A stretch of DNA of 64,000 bases from Comamonas terrae (GTDB lineage: Bacteria; Pseudomonadota; Gammaproteobacteria; Burkholderiales; Burkholderiaceae_C): positions 620,001 to 684,000 of the forward strand of contig NZ_BCNT01000001.1 in the NCBI RefSeq assembly GCF_001544075.1. The letters are read 5' to 3'. The notes beneath the pieces were generated by a model. That model was not told where the DNA came from. It was given only the letters and a program-made list of their open reading frames with translations, and made no database searches. Made by a program: the position numbers and the translations under genes. How positions within the stretch are numbered: position 1 is the stretch's first letter; each line of letters begins with the position of its first letter. Positions 1-8,686 of the stretch are shown here, one piece after another.

Positions 1-130
1 CTAGGCCCGATTCCGGCCCGGCTGGCGCAGTGCCCTGCACTGGCGCCGGCAGGCCCCGACAGATTGCCGATTTCCACGGTCCACCGGCCAGGGGCCCCGA
101 CGGCCCGGCCATATTTCCAAGTTCTGCACC

Positions 131-958
131 ATGGACTCCACCCGCCAGCCACTGCGCCCCGTGCGCTGCCAATACGAAACCTTCATGCGCCATGTGTTCG
201 AGCATGGCGTCTCCAAGACCGACCGCACGGGCACCGGCACGCGCAGCGTGTTCGGCTACCAGATGCGCTTCGATCTGTCCGAGGGCTTCCCGCTGGTCAC
301 CACCAAGAAGGTGCACCTGAAGTCCATCATCCTGGAGCTGCTGTGGTTCCTGCGCGGCGACAGCAATGTGAAATGGCTGCAGGAGCGTGGCTGCACCATC
401 TGGGACGAATGGGCGCGCGAGGACGGCAGCCTGGGGCCCGTCTACGGCGTGCAGTGGCGCAGCTGGCCCAGGGCCGACGGCACCCACATCGACCAGATCG
501 CCGAGGTGGTCAGGCAGCTCAAGACCAATCCCGACTCCCGCCGCATCATCGTCAGCGCCTGGAACGTGGCCGACCTGGACAAGATGGCGCTCATGCCCTG
601 CCACGCCTTCTTCCAGTTCTACGTGGCCGACGGCAAGCTCAGCTGCCAGCTCTACCAGCGCAGCGCCGACATCTTCCTCGGCGTGCCGTTCAACATCGCC
701 AGCTACGCGCTGCTGACCCACATGCTGGCCCAGCAGTGCGACCTGGAGGTAGGCGACTTCATCTGGACCGGCGGCGACTGCCACATCTACAACAACCACT
801 TCGAGCAGGTGCAGACCCAGCTGGCGCGCTACCCGTTCGCCTACCCCACGCTGCATATCAAGCGCCGCCCGGACTCCATCTTCGACTACGCATACGAAGA
901 CTTCGAAGTACAGAGCTACCAGCACCATGCGGCCATCAAGGCGCCGGTGGCAGTCTGA
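131..958 (+). CDS. thyA: Thymidylate synthase
   Basis: Makes dTMP from dUMP using 5,10-methylenetetrahydrofolate, in the cytoplasm. The 275-residue product is slightly longer than the 264-residue E. coli enzyme. It has the phosphate-binding RTGTGT loop near residues 32-37 and the active-site cysteine (about Cys157) in [11 protein letters not shown]. The motif [18 protein letters not shown] and a C-terminus ending in PVAV are also typical of ThyA. folA follows 110 bp downstream on the same strand; the pairing makes sense because ThyA oxidises the folate that DHFR re-reduces. The ATG at 131 aligns with the family N-terminus. Very secure identification. Confidence 0.97.
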   Translation: MDSTRQPLRPVRCQYETFMRHVFEHGVSKTDRTGTGTRSVFGYQMRFDLSEGFPLVTTKKVHLKSIILELLWFLRGDSNVKWLQERGCTIWDEWAREDGSLGPVYGVQWRSWPRADGTHIDQIAEVVRQLKTNPDSRRIIVSAWNVADLDKMALMPCHAFFQFYVADGKLSCQLYQRSADIFLGVPFNIASYALLTHMLAQQCDLEVGDFIWTGGDCHIYNNHFEQVQTQLARYPFAYPTLHIKRRPDSIFDYAYEDFEVQSYQHHAAIKAPVAV

Positions 959-961
959 GGG

Positions 962-992
962 TTGCTATGAAAACAAAAGCTGCCCGCGCATG
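962..992 (+). repeat. Dispersed Comamonadaceae-type intergenic repeat, copy 1
   Basis: The thyA-folA gap contains GCTATGAAAACAAAAGCTGC followed by CCGCGC, a variant of the GCTATCAAAA...AGCTGCNNGCGC motif found in other gaps of this window. Copies lie only between genes. The function is unknown. Confidence 0.45.
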
Positions 993-1068
993 ATGTTCCT
1001 TGTTTTCACGATGGAATCCATCTGAAACCCAGCACGGACCAGCGCCAGCAGCTCACCTATCGATAGAA

Positions 1069-1569
1069 ATGGCCATTCACCTGATTTATGCCCGCGCCGC
1101 CAACGGCGTCATCGGCAAGGACAACGCCATGCCCTGGCACCTGCCGGAGGACCTGGCGCACTTCAAGCAGCTCACCCAGGGCTGCGCCGTCGTCATGGGC
1201 CGCAAGACCTGGGACTCGCTGCCCGCGCGCTTTCGACCGCTGCCCGGGCGCACCAACATCGTGGTCACGCGCCAGAGCGGCTGGCAGCCCGAGCCGCCCT
1301 CGGACCAGGTGCTGCGCGCCGACAGCCTGGAGCAGGCTCTGGAGCACGGCCAGCAAATCTCGCAGGACGTCTGGGTCATGGGCGGCGCCCAGATCTATGC
1401 CCAGGCCCTGCCCCTGGCCCACAGCGTGGAAGTGACCGAGATCGGCCGCGACTACGAAGGTGATGCCTACGCCCCCACGCTGGGTGCGCAATGGCACGAA
1501 GTCTCGCGCAGCAGCCATGTGGCGGCCAGCGGCCTGCCCTATGACTTCGTGCGCTACGAAAAGCGCTAG
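1069..1569 (+). CDS. folA: Dihydrofolate reductase
   Basis: Reduces dihydrofolate to tetrahydrofolate with NADPH, and so completes the cycle driven by ThyA upstream. The start is set at the ATG at 1069, giving 166 residues; an upstream in-frame start at 1000 would add a non-homologous N-terminal extension. The sequence begins MAIHLIYARAANGVIGKDNA, the usual DHFR opening. MPWHLPEDL carries the catalytic acid (Asp28, equivalent to Asp27 of E. coli). GRKTWDSLP and the GGAQIYAQAL segment form the cofactor site. There is no clear Shine-Dalgarno sequence before the ATG. Confidence 0.96.
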   Translation: MAIHLIYARAANGVIGKDNAMPWHLPEDLAHFKQLTQGCAVVMGRKTWDSLPARFRPLPGRTNIVVTRQSGWQPEPPSDQVLRADSLEQALEHGQQISQDVWVMGGAQIYAQALPLAHSVEVTEIGRDYEGDAYAPTLGAQWHEVSRSSHVAASGLPYDFVRYEKR

Positions 1570-1593
1570 CACTGCCGCCGCGCCCAGCCACCC

Positions 1594-1630
1594 GCAGGCC
1601 GCAAAAGCGGCCTGCGCCGCTTTTGCGGCC
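1594..1630. terminator. Two alternative hairpins after folA
   Basis: A first hairpin pairs GCAGGCCGC (1594-1602) with GCGGCCTGC (1607-1615) around AAAA. A second pairs GCCGC with GCGGC (1616-1629) around TTTT. A third, longer fold pairs 1597-1610 with 1617-1630 (14 bp, six-base loop) and excludes both. There is no terminal T-run, so it is only terminator-like. See the finding. Confidence 0.4.
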
Positions 1631-1805
1631 GCTGTCCGCTCCCCCAGTCCGTCCCGTGACATTTTCCACTAGCGTGTTGCGGCGCAACAAACCGATAATG
1701 GCAGACATTGCCTGGGTAACCATCCAAACCAACAGCACCCGGCTTGGCGCTCTGGCATCCGTCCCACCCTGTTCGTGAACCGAGCTTCGCCGCCATCGTC
1801 CGCCC

Positions 1806-2876
1806 ATGAGCCTCGTCCAGCCCCTTCCTTCCGGCCCACTCGATATCGTGGGCGACATCCACGGCGAAATCGACGCACTGGAGCAGCTGCTGGGCCATCT
1901 GGGCTACGACCCTGAGGGCCGCCATCCCGACGGCCGCCGCCTGGTCTTCGTGGGCGACTTCTGCGACCGCGGCCCCGACAGCCCCGCGGTGCTGAACCTC
2001 ATCGTGCCCATGCTGGCCTCGGGCAAGGCCTCGGCCGTGCTCGGCAACCACGAGATCAACCTGCTGCGCGAAGACGCCAAGGACGGCTCGGGCTGGTTCT
2101 TCGACAGCCGCCGCGAATCCGACAAGCCCAAGTACGGCCCGTTCGCGCGCCTGCCGCGGGCCGATGCGCCGGCCATCCTCGCAGAGCTCGGCCGCCTGCC
2201 CATCGCGCTGGAACGCGAGGACCTGCGCATCGTTCATGCGGCCTGGCGGCCCGACCAGATCGCCATGGCCCGCGAGCTGCCGGCCGGCAGCGCCCGCCAG
2301 GCATACGACCGGTACGAGGACGCAGCGGCCCGCCAGGCCCGCGCCAGCCGCGTGGCCGAGCGCATGCAGGAAGAAAATCTGCGCTGGCCCCACAGCCTCG
2401 AAGACCCGAAAGCACCACCGCCCTTCCTGGCCGCGCACAGCGAAAACGAACTGGCCAAGGCCATGGTCAACCCGCTCAAGGTGCTGACCACGGGCGTGGA
2501 GCGCGAATGCCGCACCCCCTTCTACGCAGGCGGCAAATGGCGCTTCGTGGAGCGCGTGGCCTGGTGGGATGAATACGCCGACGACACCGCCGTCATCGTC
2601 GGCCACTACTGGCGCCGCCTGCTGCCCGGCGACGCGGCGGCCCACGGCGCGCAGGCGGAAAACCTGTTCGGCCACACCACGCCGCTGTCCTGGCATGGCC
2701 TGCGCGGCAATGTATTCTGCGTGGACTACTCGGTCGGCGGCCGCTGGGTCGCGCGCCTGAACGGCGAAGACCCCCAGCGCCGCTTCAAGCTCGCCGCCAT
2801 GCGCTGGCCCGAGCGCACGCTGGTGTTCGACGATGGCGTACAGGCGGGTTCGGAGAATTTCGGGCAGACAAGCTGA
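1806..2876 (+). CDS. Metallophosphoesterase (calcineurin-like, PPP-type)
   Basis: A 356-residue protein with the metal-binding motifs of the calcineurin-like phosphoesterase fold: GDIHG (16-20), GDFCDRGPDS (50-59) and GNHE (80-83), with later histidines in GHYWRR and SVGGRW. The order GDxHG, GDxxDRG, GNHE is that of serine/threonine protein phosphatases and ApaH-like bacterial enzymes, so it probably dephosphorylates phosphoproteins or nucleotides. The substrate cannot be told from the sequence. There is no signal peptide, so it is cytoplasmic. It stands alone between folA and the end of the CRISPR array, with no sign of a functional link to either. Confidence 0.85.
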   Translation: MSLVQPLPSGPLDIVGDIHGEIDALEQLLGHLGYDPEGRHPDGRRLVFVGDFCDRGPDSPAVLNLIVPMLASGKASAVLGNHEINLLREDAKDGSGWFFDSRRESDKPKYGPFARLPRADAPAILAELGRLPIALEREDLRIVHAAWRPDQIAMARELPAGSARQAYDRYEDAAARQARASRVAERMQEENLRWPHSLEDPKAPPPFLAAHSENELAKAMVNPLKVLTTGVERECRTPFYAGGKWRFVERVAWWDEYADDTAVIVGHYWRRLLPGDAAAHGAQAENLFGHTTPLSWHGLRGNVFCVDYSVGGRWVARLNGEDPQRRFKLAAMRWPERTLVFDDGVQAGSENFGQTS

Positions 2877-2898
2877 CAGCTTGCCTTAAGGCTGAATC

Positions 2899-2926
2899 AG
2901 CATGGCCCGCCTATGCGGCAGTGAAC
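2899..2926 (-). repeat. Degenerate terminal CRISPR repeat (leader-distal end)
   Basis: Read on the minus strand it starts GTTCACTGCCGCATAGGC and then diverges from the consensus. Positions 1-20 differ at only two bases (A at 5, G at 19), while six of the last eight bases differ. It closes the array opposite the leader, as expected for the oldest repeat. Confidence 0.9.
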
Positions 2927-5810
2927 GTGGTGACGGTCGGCTCCATCGGCATGGTTATTTTCTGAGCTGCCTATGCGGCAGCGAACGCCGGCCCATGCCG
3001 CCCGGGAAGGCTGGAGTGTTTTCTGAGCTGCCTATGCGGCAGCGAACCCGGATGTGCGCACGCAGTTCGAGTTCGACCATTTCTGAGCTGCCTATGCGGC
3101 AGCGAACGGCGCACCGGTATTCTCTGGCGGCAGCAGTGTTTTCTGAGCTGCCTATGCGGCAGCGAACATGCCAGGGGCTCAGCACAGAGTGCGTGCCATT
3201 TTCTGAGCTGCCTATGCGGCAGCGAACGGAGCCTGTCGAAACCATTGGTGCAAAGGATTTTTCTGAGCTGCCTATGCGGCAGCGAACGCGCTTCCACCAG
3301 GGCGGCTGCTCTTCGGCGATTTCTGAGCTGCCTATGCGGCAGCGAACCAGCACTGCACGAACACGCCCCCGAACCATTGTTTCTGAGCTGCCTATGCGGC
3401 AGCGAACATTTCTGGTTCGGATTTGCTGGCGGCGCCGTTTTTCTGAGCTGCCTATGCGGCAGCGAACGCGGATTGCGTCCAGGCGCTTGGCACGTCGATT
3501 TTCTGAGCTGCCTATGCGGCAGCGAACCCTGACGCTCCCTAGCATGGATGGGCATCACTTTTCTGAGCTGCCTATGCGGCAGCGAACACGACCCCAAGGT
3601 CAATGACCCTGCATGTGCATTTCTGAGCTGCCTATGCGGCAGCGAACTCGACGACCTTTCACCTCGCCGTTGATCTGCCTTTCTGAGCTGCCTATGCGGC
3701 AGCGAACCCCGTCTGACTGTCCGGCAGATCAACGGCGAGTTTCTGAGCTGCCTATGCGGCAGCGAACATTGCTGAACAGGATGCCTTTCAGCTGTGGAAT
3801 TTCTGAGCTGCCTATGCGGCAGCGAACTTCGCGGCCGGCCTGATAGTCGATGCCGGTATTTTCTGAGCTGCCTATGCGGCAGCGAACAGCCACCATACCC
3901 AACCAGTGCAGCACCACCATTTCTGAGCTGCCTATGCGGCAGCGAACCCGGATCTGACTAGGCGCGCATGGGCCATCAGTTTCTGAGCTGCCTATGCGGC
4001 AGCGAACGCCACGTTCTTCCGCAATCGCAAGCTCCTCGATTTCTGAGCTGCCTATGCGGCAGCGAACCCGTTAGCAACCCGAATCCTGGCTCTGATCCGT
4101 TTCTGAGCTGCCTATGCGGCAGCGAACGCCACGCGAGCGCGAGCCCTGCAGGCGCGACTTTTCTGAGCTGCCTATGCGGCAGCGAACATGTCGCAAGGCG
4201 AAATGATTGCCGGCGTCGTTTTCTGAGCTGCCTATGCGGCAGCGAACCTCGACACCAAAGCGATCCGTCGTTGTGTCATTTTCTGAGCTGCCTATGCGGC
4301 AGCGAACCTCGATAGGACTGCCTGAGCCCGATTTCGGTGTTTCTGAGCTGCCTATGCGGCAGCGAACTCAAACTGCTGTGGGCCTTGGGCTGGTCCGATT
4401 TTCTGAGCTGCCTATGCGGCAGCGAACACGCGCGGCCAGCGCCTGTACGGCTTCTGGGCTTTCTGAGCTGCCTATGCGGCAGCGAACACGTGTCTCCAGC
4501 CAGCGCTGGAAATGCTCTATTTCTGAGCTGCCTATGCGGCAGCGAACGTTGCGTGAATCGTTCGTGGAGCAGACCTGCATTTCTGAGCTGCCTATGCGGC
4601 AGCGAACGGCACGGTACTTGCGGAGCGTTGCGGCGCTGATTTCTGAGCTGCCTATGCGGCAGCGAACTTCCACAATGCATCGGCTCTTGATCCGCTTAAT
4701 TTCTGAGCTGCCTATGCGGCAGCGAACGGCTGTGTTCAGGCCATAGTTGACAACGATCATTTCTGAGCTGCCTATGCGGCAGCGAACCAACTCACAAGCC
4801 AGTCGCCGCTCCTTTTCTTTTTCTGAGCTGCCTATGCGGCAGCGAACTGCAATGGTTGAGCCGCTGGCAGCGCATGCGATTTCTGAGCTGCCTATGCGGC
4901 AGCGAACAAGGCGACACCGTACGGGGAGCGTCCAGTGATTTTCTGAGCTGCCTATGCGGCAGCGAACTCGCAGGCTCTCGCAAAGCAGGTTTTTTCTCAT
5001 TTCTGAGCTGCCTATGCGGCAGCGAACCCGGTCAAAGAACAAGCGGATCTTGCCGGCCTTTTCTGAGCTGCCTATGCGGCAGCGAACTGCTGTTGATCAC
5101 TTGGGTGTTTGAACCATCATTTCTGAGCTGCCTATGCGGCAGCGAACGTTACGCCCTGGCCCCGCTGATCAAGCGTGCAGTTTCTGAGCTGCCTATGCGG
5201 CAGCGAACATATTTCGCCGTTACGCCGCCGGCCATCCGCCCTTTCTGAGCTGCCTATGCGGCAGCGAACGCTCCTGTCCGGCTGATCAATACGCGACTGT
5301 ATTTCTGAGCTGCCTATGCGGCAGCGAACGGCGACGGTGGCGTCTTAGGCGGCAGCTTGTATTTCTGAGCTGCCTATGCGGCAGCGAACGCTCCTGTCCG
5401 GCTGATCAATACGCGACTGTATTTCTGAGCTGCCTATGCGGCAGCGAACGTCCAGGGCCGATCAGAAATAGCCGGAATGAAGTTTCTGAGCTGCCTATGC
5501 GGCAGCGAACCACCGTACAGCCTGCCCCTGGGATTCCGCATATTTCTGAGCTGCCTATGCGGCAGCGAACAACGTGGACCCTGTGCACGTCTATGAAGCT
5601 GATTTCTGAGCTGCCTATGCGGCAGCGAACCAGATCGACGCAATGATGCGCCGCCCTTCCAATTTCTGAGCTGCCTATGCGGCAGCGAACGCCAGCCTGG
5701 GCCAGTTGCAGCTCGCGTTCGATTTCTGAGCTGCCTATGCGGCAGCGAACCATAGCAACCCCTTGTTATACGGTGTGTATAATTTCTGAGCTGCCTATGC
5801 GGCAGCGAAC
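2899..5810 (-). CRISPR. Type I-F CRISPR array, 49 repeats and 48 spacers
   Basis: The repeats are 28 bp and read GTTCGCTGCC/GCATAGGCAG/CTCAGAAA on the minus strand. Stem CTGCC/GGCAG encloses loop GCATA, which is the Cas6f hairpin, and cleavage after it leaves the 8-base handle CTCAGAAA. All repeats except the terminal one at 2899-2926 appear identical. Spacers are 32 bp, except four of 33 bp at 2987-3019, 5148-5180, 5209-5241 and 5450-5482. The array is read from the leader at 5811-5940 toward lower coordinates, so the newest spacer is 5751-5782 and the oldest is 2927-2958. The spacers at 5270-5301 and 5390-5421 are identical, leaving 47 unique spacers. Spacers 3648-3679 and 3708-3739 overlap in sequence on opposite strands. 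Because repeat plus spacer is usually 60 nt, open frames run through the array; they are not genes. Confidence 0.99.
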
Positions 5811-5826
5811 TGGACTCTAAATCGTG

Positions 5827-5839
5827 CAACCTCTTGATT
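5827..5839 (-). promoter_or_regulatory. Leader-proximal IHF site
   Basis: On the minus strand it reads AATCAAGAGGTTG, a full match to WATCAANNNNTTR, 17 bp from the first repeat. IHF bending of the leader is known to guide spacer insertion in type I-E and I-F systems. Binding here is inferred. Confidence 0.6.
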
Positions 5840-5850
5840 TTTAAAGAACA
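5839..5850 (-). promoter_or_regulatory. boxA-like antitermination element in the leader
   Basis: The minus strand reads TGTTCTTTAAAA, like the boxA of betaproteobacterial rRNA leaders and close to E. coli TGCTCTTTAACA. boxA recruits NusB/NusE to block Rho termination, and boxA in CRISPR leaders has been described in other bacteria. It would help a 2.9-kb untranslated transcript reach its end. Confidence 0.6.
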
Positions 5851-5893
5851 AACCTTCCAAGCAGCGCGATACCCCAATTTCCGAGGAACGCGC

Positions 5894-5906
5894 TAAGTGG
5901 TTGATT
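5894..5906 (-). promoter_or_regulatory. Leader-distal IHF site
   Basis: On the minus strand it reads AATCAACCACTTA, a full match to WATCAANNNNTTR, 84 bp from the first repeat and in the same orientation as the proximal site. Paired IHF sites are known in some I-F leaders. Confidence 0.55.
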
Positions 5907-5940
5907 TATATGAAGCACCACCCAACCCTCGGAAAAAGGG

Positions 5941-6507
5941 TCAAAACCAAGGAATCGTGGACCCCAGGCTCAATCCATAGGTGTTGAAGCGATCCGGCGC
6001 TGCGTTTGACTGCGCCGGCCCCTGATCCACAAACAGGCAAAACGGCTGGCCGGTACTGGTGCTGCGCAACTGCACAAAGGGCAGTTGAGGGCTTCGTTCC
6101 ACACTGTCAGGAATGGCTACCGCAGCTTGCTCCAGGGTTTCGTTCTTGCGCCGCATCCGACGCCGGCGCAAACGGTCAACGCTGGTCTTGAACTGGCGGC
6201 GCTGCACTTGCCAGCGCGGCGCATCTGGTGGTGCCGGCAACAGGGCCGCCAGTTGCACATGGTCGCGCATGCCCTGCAGCCAGGGCAGCTCCATCAGCCG
6301 TTGCAGGGCCGCCTCCGTACCGTGCAGGCGCAACACTTCGCCCAGCGAGCGCGGGCGCAAGCTGTAGTGCTGAAAGCTGATACCGATATCGCTCGTCTTC
6401 AGTTGCACCAGTGCACGGTGCAGCTTGGAGACCAGGGCGCCCAGCAGATGGGCATGGCTGAACTCGGGATCGGGCAGCAGCGCGATGTCGATGTAGTGTG
6501 TGGTCAT
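5941..6507 (-). CDS. cas6f: Cas6f (Csy4) CRISPR RNA endonuclease
   Basis: Cuts pre-crRNA at the repeat hairpin and stays bound to the 3' end of the crRNA in the Csy complex. The 188-residue protein aligns along its length with Csy4 of Pseudomonas aeruginosa (187 residues). The catalytic His is His30 in KLHRALV. The serine-containing loop LRSTSTGQPF, the RNA-binding arginine helix RLRRRRMRRKNE and the C-terminal YGLSLGSTIPWF are all present. The ATG at 6507 gives the family N-terminus MTTHYIDIALLPDPEF. An alternative ATG at 6513 would overlap the csy3 stop as TGATG and add two residues, and could reflect translational coupling. Last gene of the cas operon, directly before the leader. Confidence 0.96.
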   Translation of the reverse strand: MTTHYIDIALLPDPEFSHAHLLGALVSKLHRALVQLKTSDIGISFQHYSLRPRSLGEVLRLHGTEAALQRLMELPWLQGMRDHVQLAALLPAPPDAPRWQVQRRQFKTSVDRLRRRRMRRKNETLEQAAVAIPDSVERSPQLPFVQLRSTSTGQPFCLFVDQGPAQSNAAPDRFNTYGLSLGSTIPWF

Positions 6508-6512
6508 GGCCA

Positions 6513-7532
6513 TCAGCTCGCATCGCCAAACACGCCGCCGCGGATCAGCACGGCCATCACGAAGTGCTGCTGTTCCACCGCGGGCACCTTGTCCTTGAGC
6601 AGCCAATCGTCCAGCAGCGTGTAGAAGTCGAGCTTCTGCTTGGGCTGGCGATAGGCCTTACCCTGGGTGGTGACGGAGCCATAGGGCTCGACTGCGATGG
6701 GGCCGAGGTCTTGCGCGCCCTCGTACCAGGTGTCGATGGTGCGCAGGGCATTGCCGATTTTTTGGGAGTGCATGGCAGCCACGTTGTCCACGTGGTAGAG
6801 CGTCTTGCTCTTCTTGCTGGCACCCTTGTCCAAAACCAGCTCCTGCGACGGGAAGACCTCCTGCCCGGCGCCCACACGCACAAAGGCGGTGACCTGCAGC
6901 AGTACATGGCGTTTGCCTGCCAAGCCTTCGGCAATGATCGTCCCCAGTTCCTCGACCTGGGAATTGGAGGCATCCAGCTCACGGGTACTGTGCTCAAGCG
7001 CCTTGAAAGACCAAGATTTTTCCGCCTTGCCATCTTTCAAGACGGCGACTTCCACGTTCACCTCTTCCGCGCCCACGCGGTTGCGCCACAGGAAGCGGCC
7101 ATTGGCCAGGTTGGCTGCATAGCGGTTGGCCAGCTCGGCAAAGCCATGCTGCTGCACATAGCCTTGCACGGTCTGCAACAGCTTGGCCTGGTATTCGGCG
7201 CTGTTGCAGGCTGAAGGCATGCCGGCGCCGGCCAGCACCCGCAGCGTGAACTGCACCTTCAGGGTGTCGGCTTCGGCTGGCAAGGCCGCCACATCCACGG
7301 TTTGCAGGTTGGGGTTCTGGATTGCGGCGTCCAGCTTGGCCTCATCCTGCTGCTCTTTGGCCTTGAGCCGATTGCTGATGGTGCCGCGCACCGATTTTTC
7401 CTTGATGCGAACCGGCGACCAGCTTTCCGAAGCCGCCTTCTGGCTCCAGAGACCCGCGTGGAAGACGGCATCGGAGGGGTCCAGCTTGCGCTCGAAAGCC
7501 AGGACGGATGCGGTTTTCAGGTTGTTCGACAT
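6513..7532 (-). CDS. cas7f: Cas7f (Csy3) backbone protein of the I-F Cascade
   Basis: Six copies of this protein form the helical backbone that holds the crRNA spacer in the Csy surveillance complex. The 339 residues match the usual length of about 340. Recognisable segments include [19 protein letters not shown] near the N-terminus and FYTLLDDWL near the C-terminus. The start is the ATG at 7532, preceded by AAAGGATTTCTAACC; the longer open frame from 7589 adds 19 residues without a family match. Its stop touches the start of cas6f, and csy2 lies 65 bp upstream. Confidence 0.96.
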   Translation of the reverse strand: MSNNLKTASVLAFERKLDPSDAVFHAGLWSQKAASESWSPVRIKEKSVRGTISNRLKAKEQQDEAKLDAAIQNPNLQTVDVAALPAEADTLKVQFTLRVLAGAGMPSACNSAEYQAKLLQTVQGYVQQHGFAELANRYAANLANGRFLWRNRVGAEEVNVEVAVLKDGKAEKSWSFKALEHSTRELDASNSQVEELGTIIAEGLAGKRHVLLQVTAFVRVGAGQEVFPSQELVLDKGASKKSKTLYHVDNVAAMHSQKIGNALRTIDTWYEGAQDLGPIAVEPYGSVTTQGKAYRQPKQKLDFYTLLDDWLLKDKVPAVEQQHFVMAVLIRGGVFGDAS

Positions 7533-7597
7533 GGTTAGAAATCCTTTAGCAATTCGTTGAAACGGTTGGGGTGGAGCAAGGGTGAGCAACGGCTCGC

Positions 7598-8686
7598 CTA
7601 GTCATCGACATAAGCGTCGTCCTCCTCTTCCCACTCGTCTTCCAGGTTTGCATGGCCGTCGTGGTCTACAGGCAATGTGTGCGGTGGCTGGTAGCCATTG
7701 CGGCAGCGAAACAGTCCCCTGGCGGTATCAGTCTCTGCAGTCCACAGCAGTTGCTCCAGATCGGTGAGCCTGTGAGGACTGATCCATTCGCCCATCGAAT
7801 ACACCGACTCCACAAAGCGCAGCGGGGTCGCCATGTCCCGCGCATTGGCCACCGTGCCTGCCCCATGGCTGGCCGAAAGCGCTGCATAGCCCACGGGAAT
7901 GGGGACCGTCCAGCCACTGCCCTTGGGGCGCAGCGGATCGCCCCAGTACACCTTGCCCTCAGCTAGCGCCTTGCCATCCGGGTCTGCCAATACCTGGTGG
8001 TTGAAGCGCGAGGCATGCAGCCACGCATCCAGCAACGTGGCTTGCGCATCGCTCTTGCGCAGATGCTCCAGGCGTGCAGCCAGCAAGTCATCGCGCGCCA
8101 CCAGTGCAAAGCCCGGCAGCCACTGGCGGCGCCAGCGCCGAAAGTCTTCTTCCCGGGTTTTAGGGTCCTCGGCCAGCAACGCCATCCAGGGACGCACTTT
8201 TTTGCCGGGCACCAGGCGCGACGGCAGCAGTGTTCCACCCGCGACCCGCATCGGGGCAGCAATCTCGCCAGCCTTGGCCGCCCATTCGGCCATGCGATCT
8301 TCACCACCTTGGACCAGCACGCTGGCGGCGCCAGGGGCGAGTTGCTCTGCCACCGCAAAGATCAGCGACACCTGCAGGTGCATGCGTCCCTCTTCCACAA
8401 TCGCGGCCGTGCTGCCGTCCTTGTCTACCGGGTTGCGTGTCAGGTTGAAGGTGCGCACATAGCCCTGTGCCACCTGCTCCTGATGGTGGTGGCAGACCAC
8501 ACCCACACTCAGCAGCTTCAGGGGGACATGAGCTTGTGCCAGCTTGCGCTGCAGCGCCCACATCAGCCCCGTGAAGGCAGTGATGGAAGGGAAACCATGC
8601 GTGAGCGGACTGGATATGGCATTGGCGTTTTGCACGCGCAAATGCGGCAATACCAGAATGGCTTGGGTTTGGGGTTTCCTGGTCAT
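7598..8686 (-). CDS. cas5f: Cas5f (Csy2) subunit of the I-F Cascade
   Basis: Pairs with Cas8f to hold the 5' handle of the crRNA in the Csy complex. The 362-residue product is about 35 residues longer than P. aeruginosa Csy2. The N-terminus ([19 protein letters not shown]) and the segment [13 protein letters not shown] are typical of Csy2. The extra length is mainly a C-terminal tail rich in Asp and Glu ([14 protein letters not shown]). Its ATG overlaps the csy1 stop as ATGA, so the two subunits that act as a pair are probably translated together. Confidence 0.95.
   Translation of the reverse strand: MTRKPQTQAILVLPHLRVQNANAISSPLTHGFPSITAFTGLMWALQRKLAQAHVPLKLLSVGVVCHHHQEQVAQGYVRTFNLTRNPVDKDGSTAAIVEEGRMHLQVSLIFAVAEQLAPGAASVLVQGGEDRMAEWAAKAGEIAAPMRVAGGTLLPSRLVPGKKVRPWMALLAEDPKTREEDFRRWRRQWLPGFALVARDDLLAARLEHLRKSDAQATLLDAWLHASRFNHQVLADPDGKALAEGKVYWGDPLRPKGSGWTVPIPVGYAALSASHGAGTVANARDMATPLRFVESVYSMGEWISPHRLTDLEQLLWTAETDTARGLFRCRNGYQPPHTLPVDHDGHANLEDEWEEEDDAYVDD

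Larger units (their letters stand above)
5811..5940 (-). promoter_or_regulatory. CRISPR leader
   Basis: The AT-richer 130-bp stretch between the cas6f stop and the first repeat, on the minus strand. It contains two matches to the IHF consensus WATCAANNNNTTR and one boxA-like element (separate entries). I could not assign a convincing sigma-70 promoter to an exact position. The orientation matches the minus-strand cas operon and the degenerate repeat at the far end of the array. Confidence 0.85.

Noticed and set aside
1-130. Possible end of an upstream gene at the left edge
   Set aside because: The minus-strand frame ending at position 1 overlaps thyA and shows no domain. Nothing can be supported in the first 130 bp.
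2902-5753. Several frames of 60-250 codons on both strands across the CRISPR array, encoding repeated SELPMRQRT, SCLCGSE or RCRIGSSE units
   Set aside because: Repeat plus spacer is usually 60 nt, a multiple of three, so frames stay open through identical repeats. They reflect the array and not genes.
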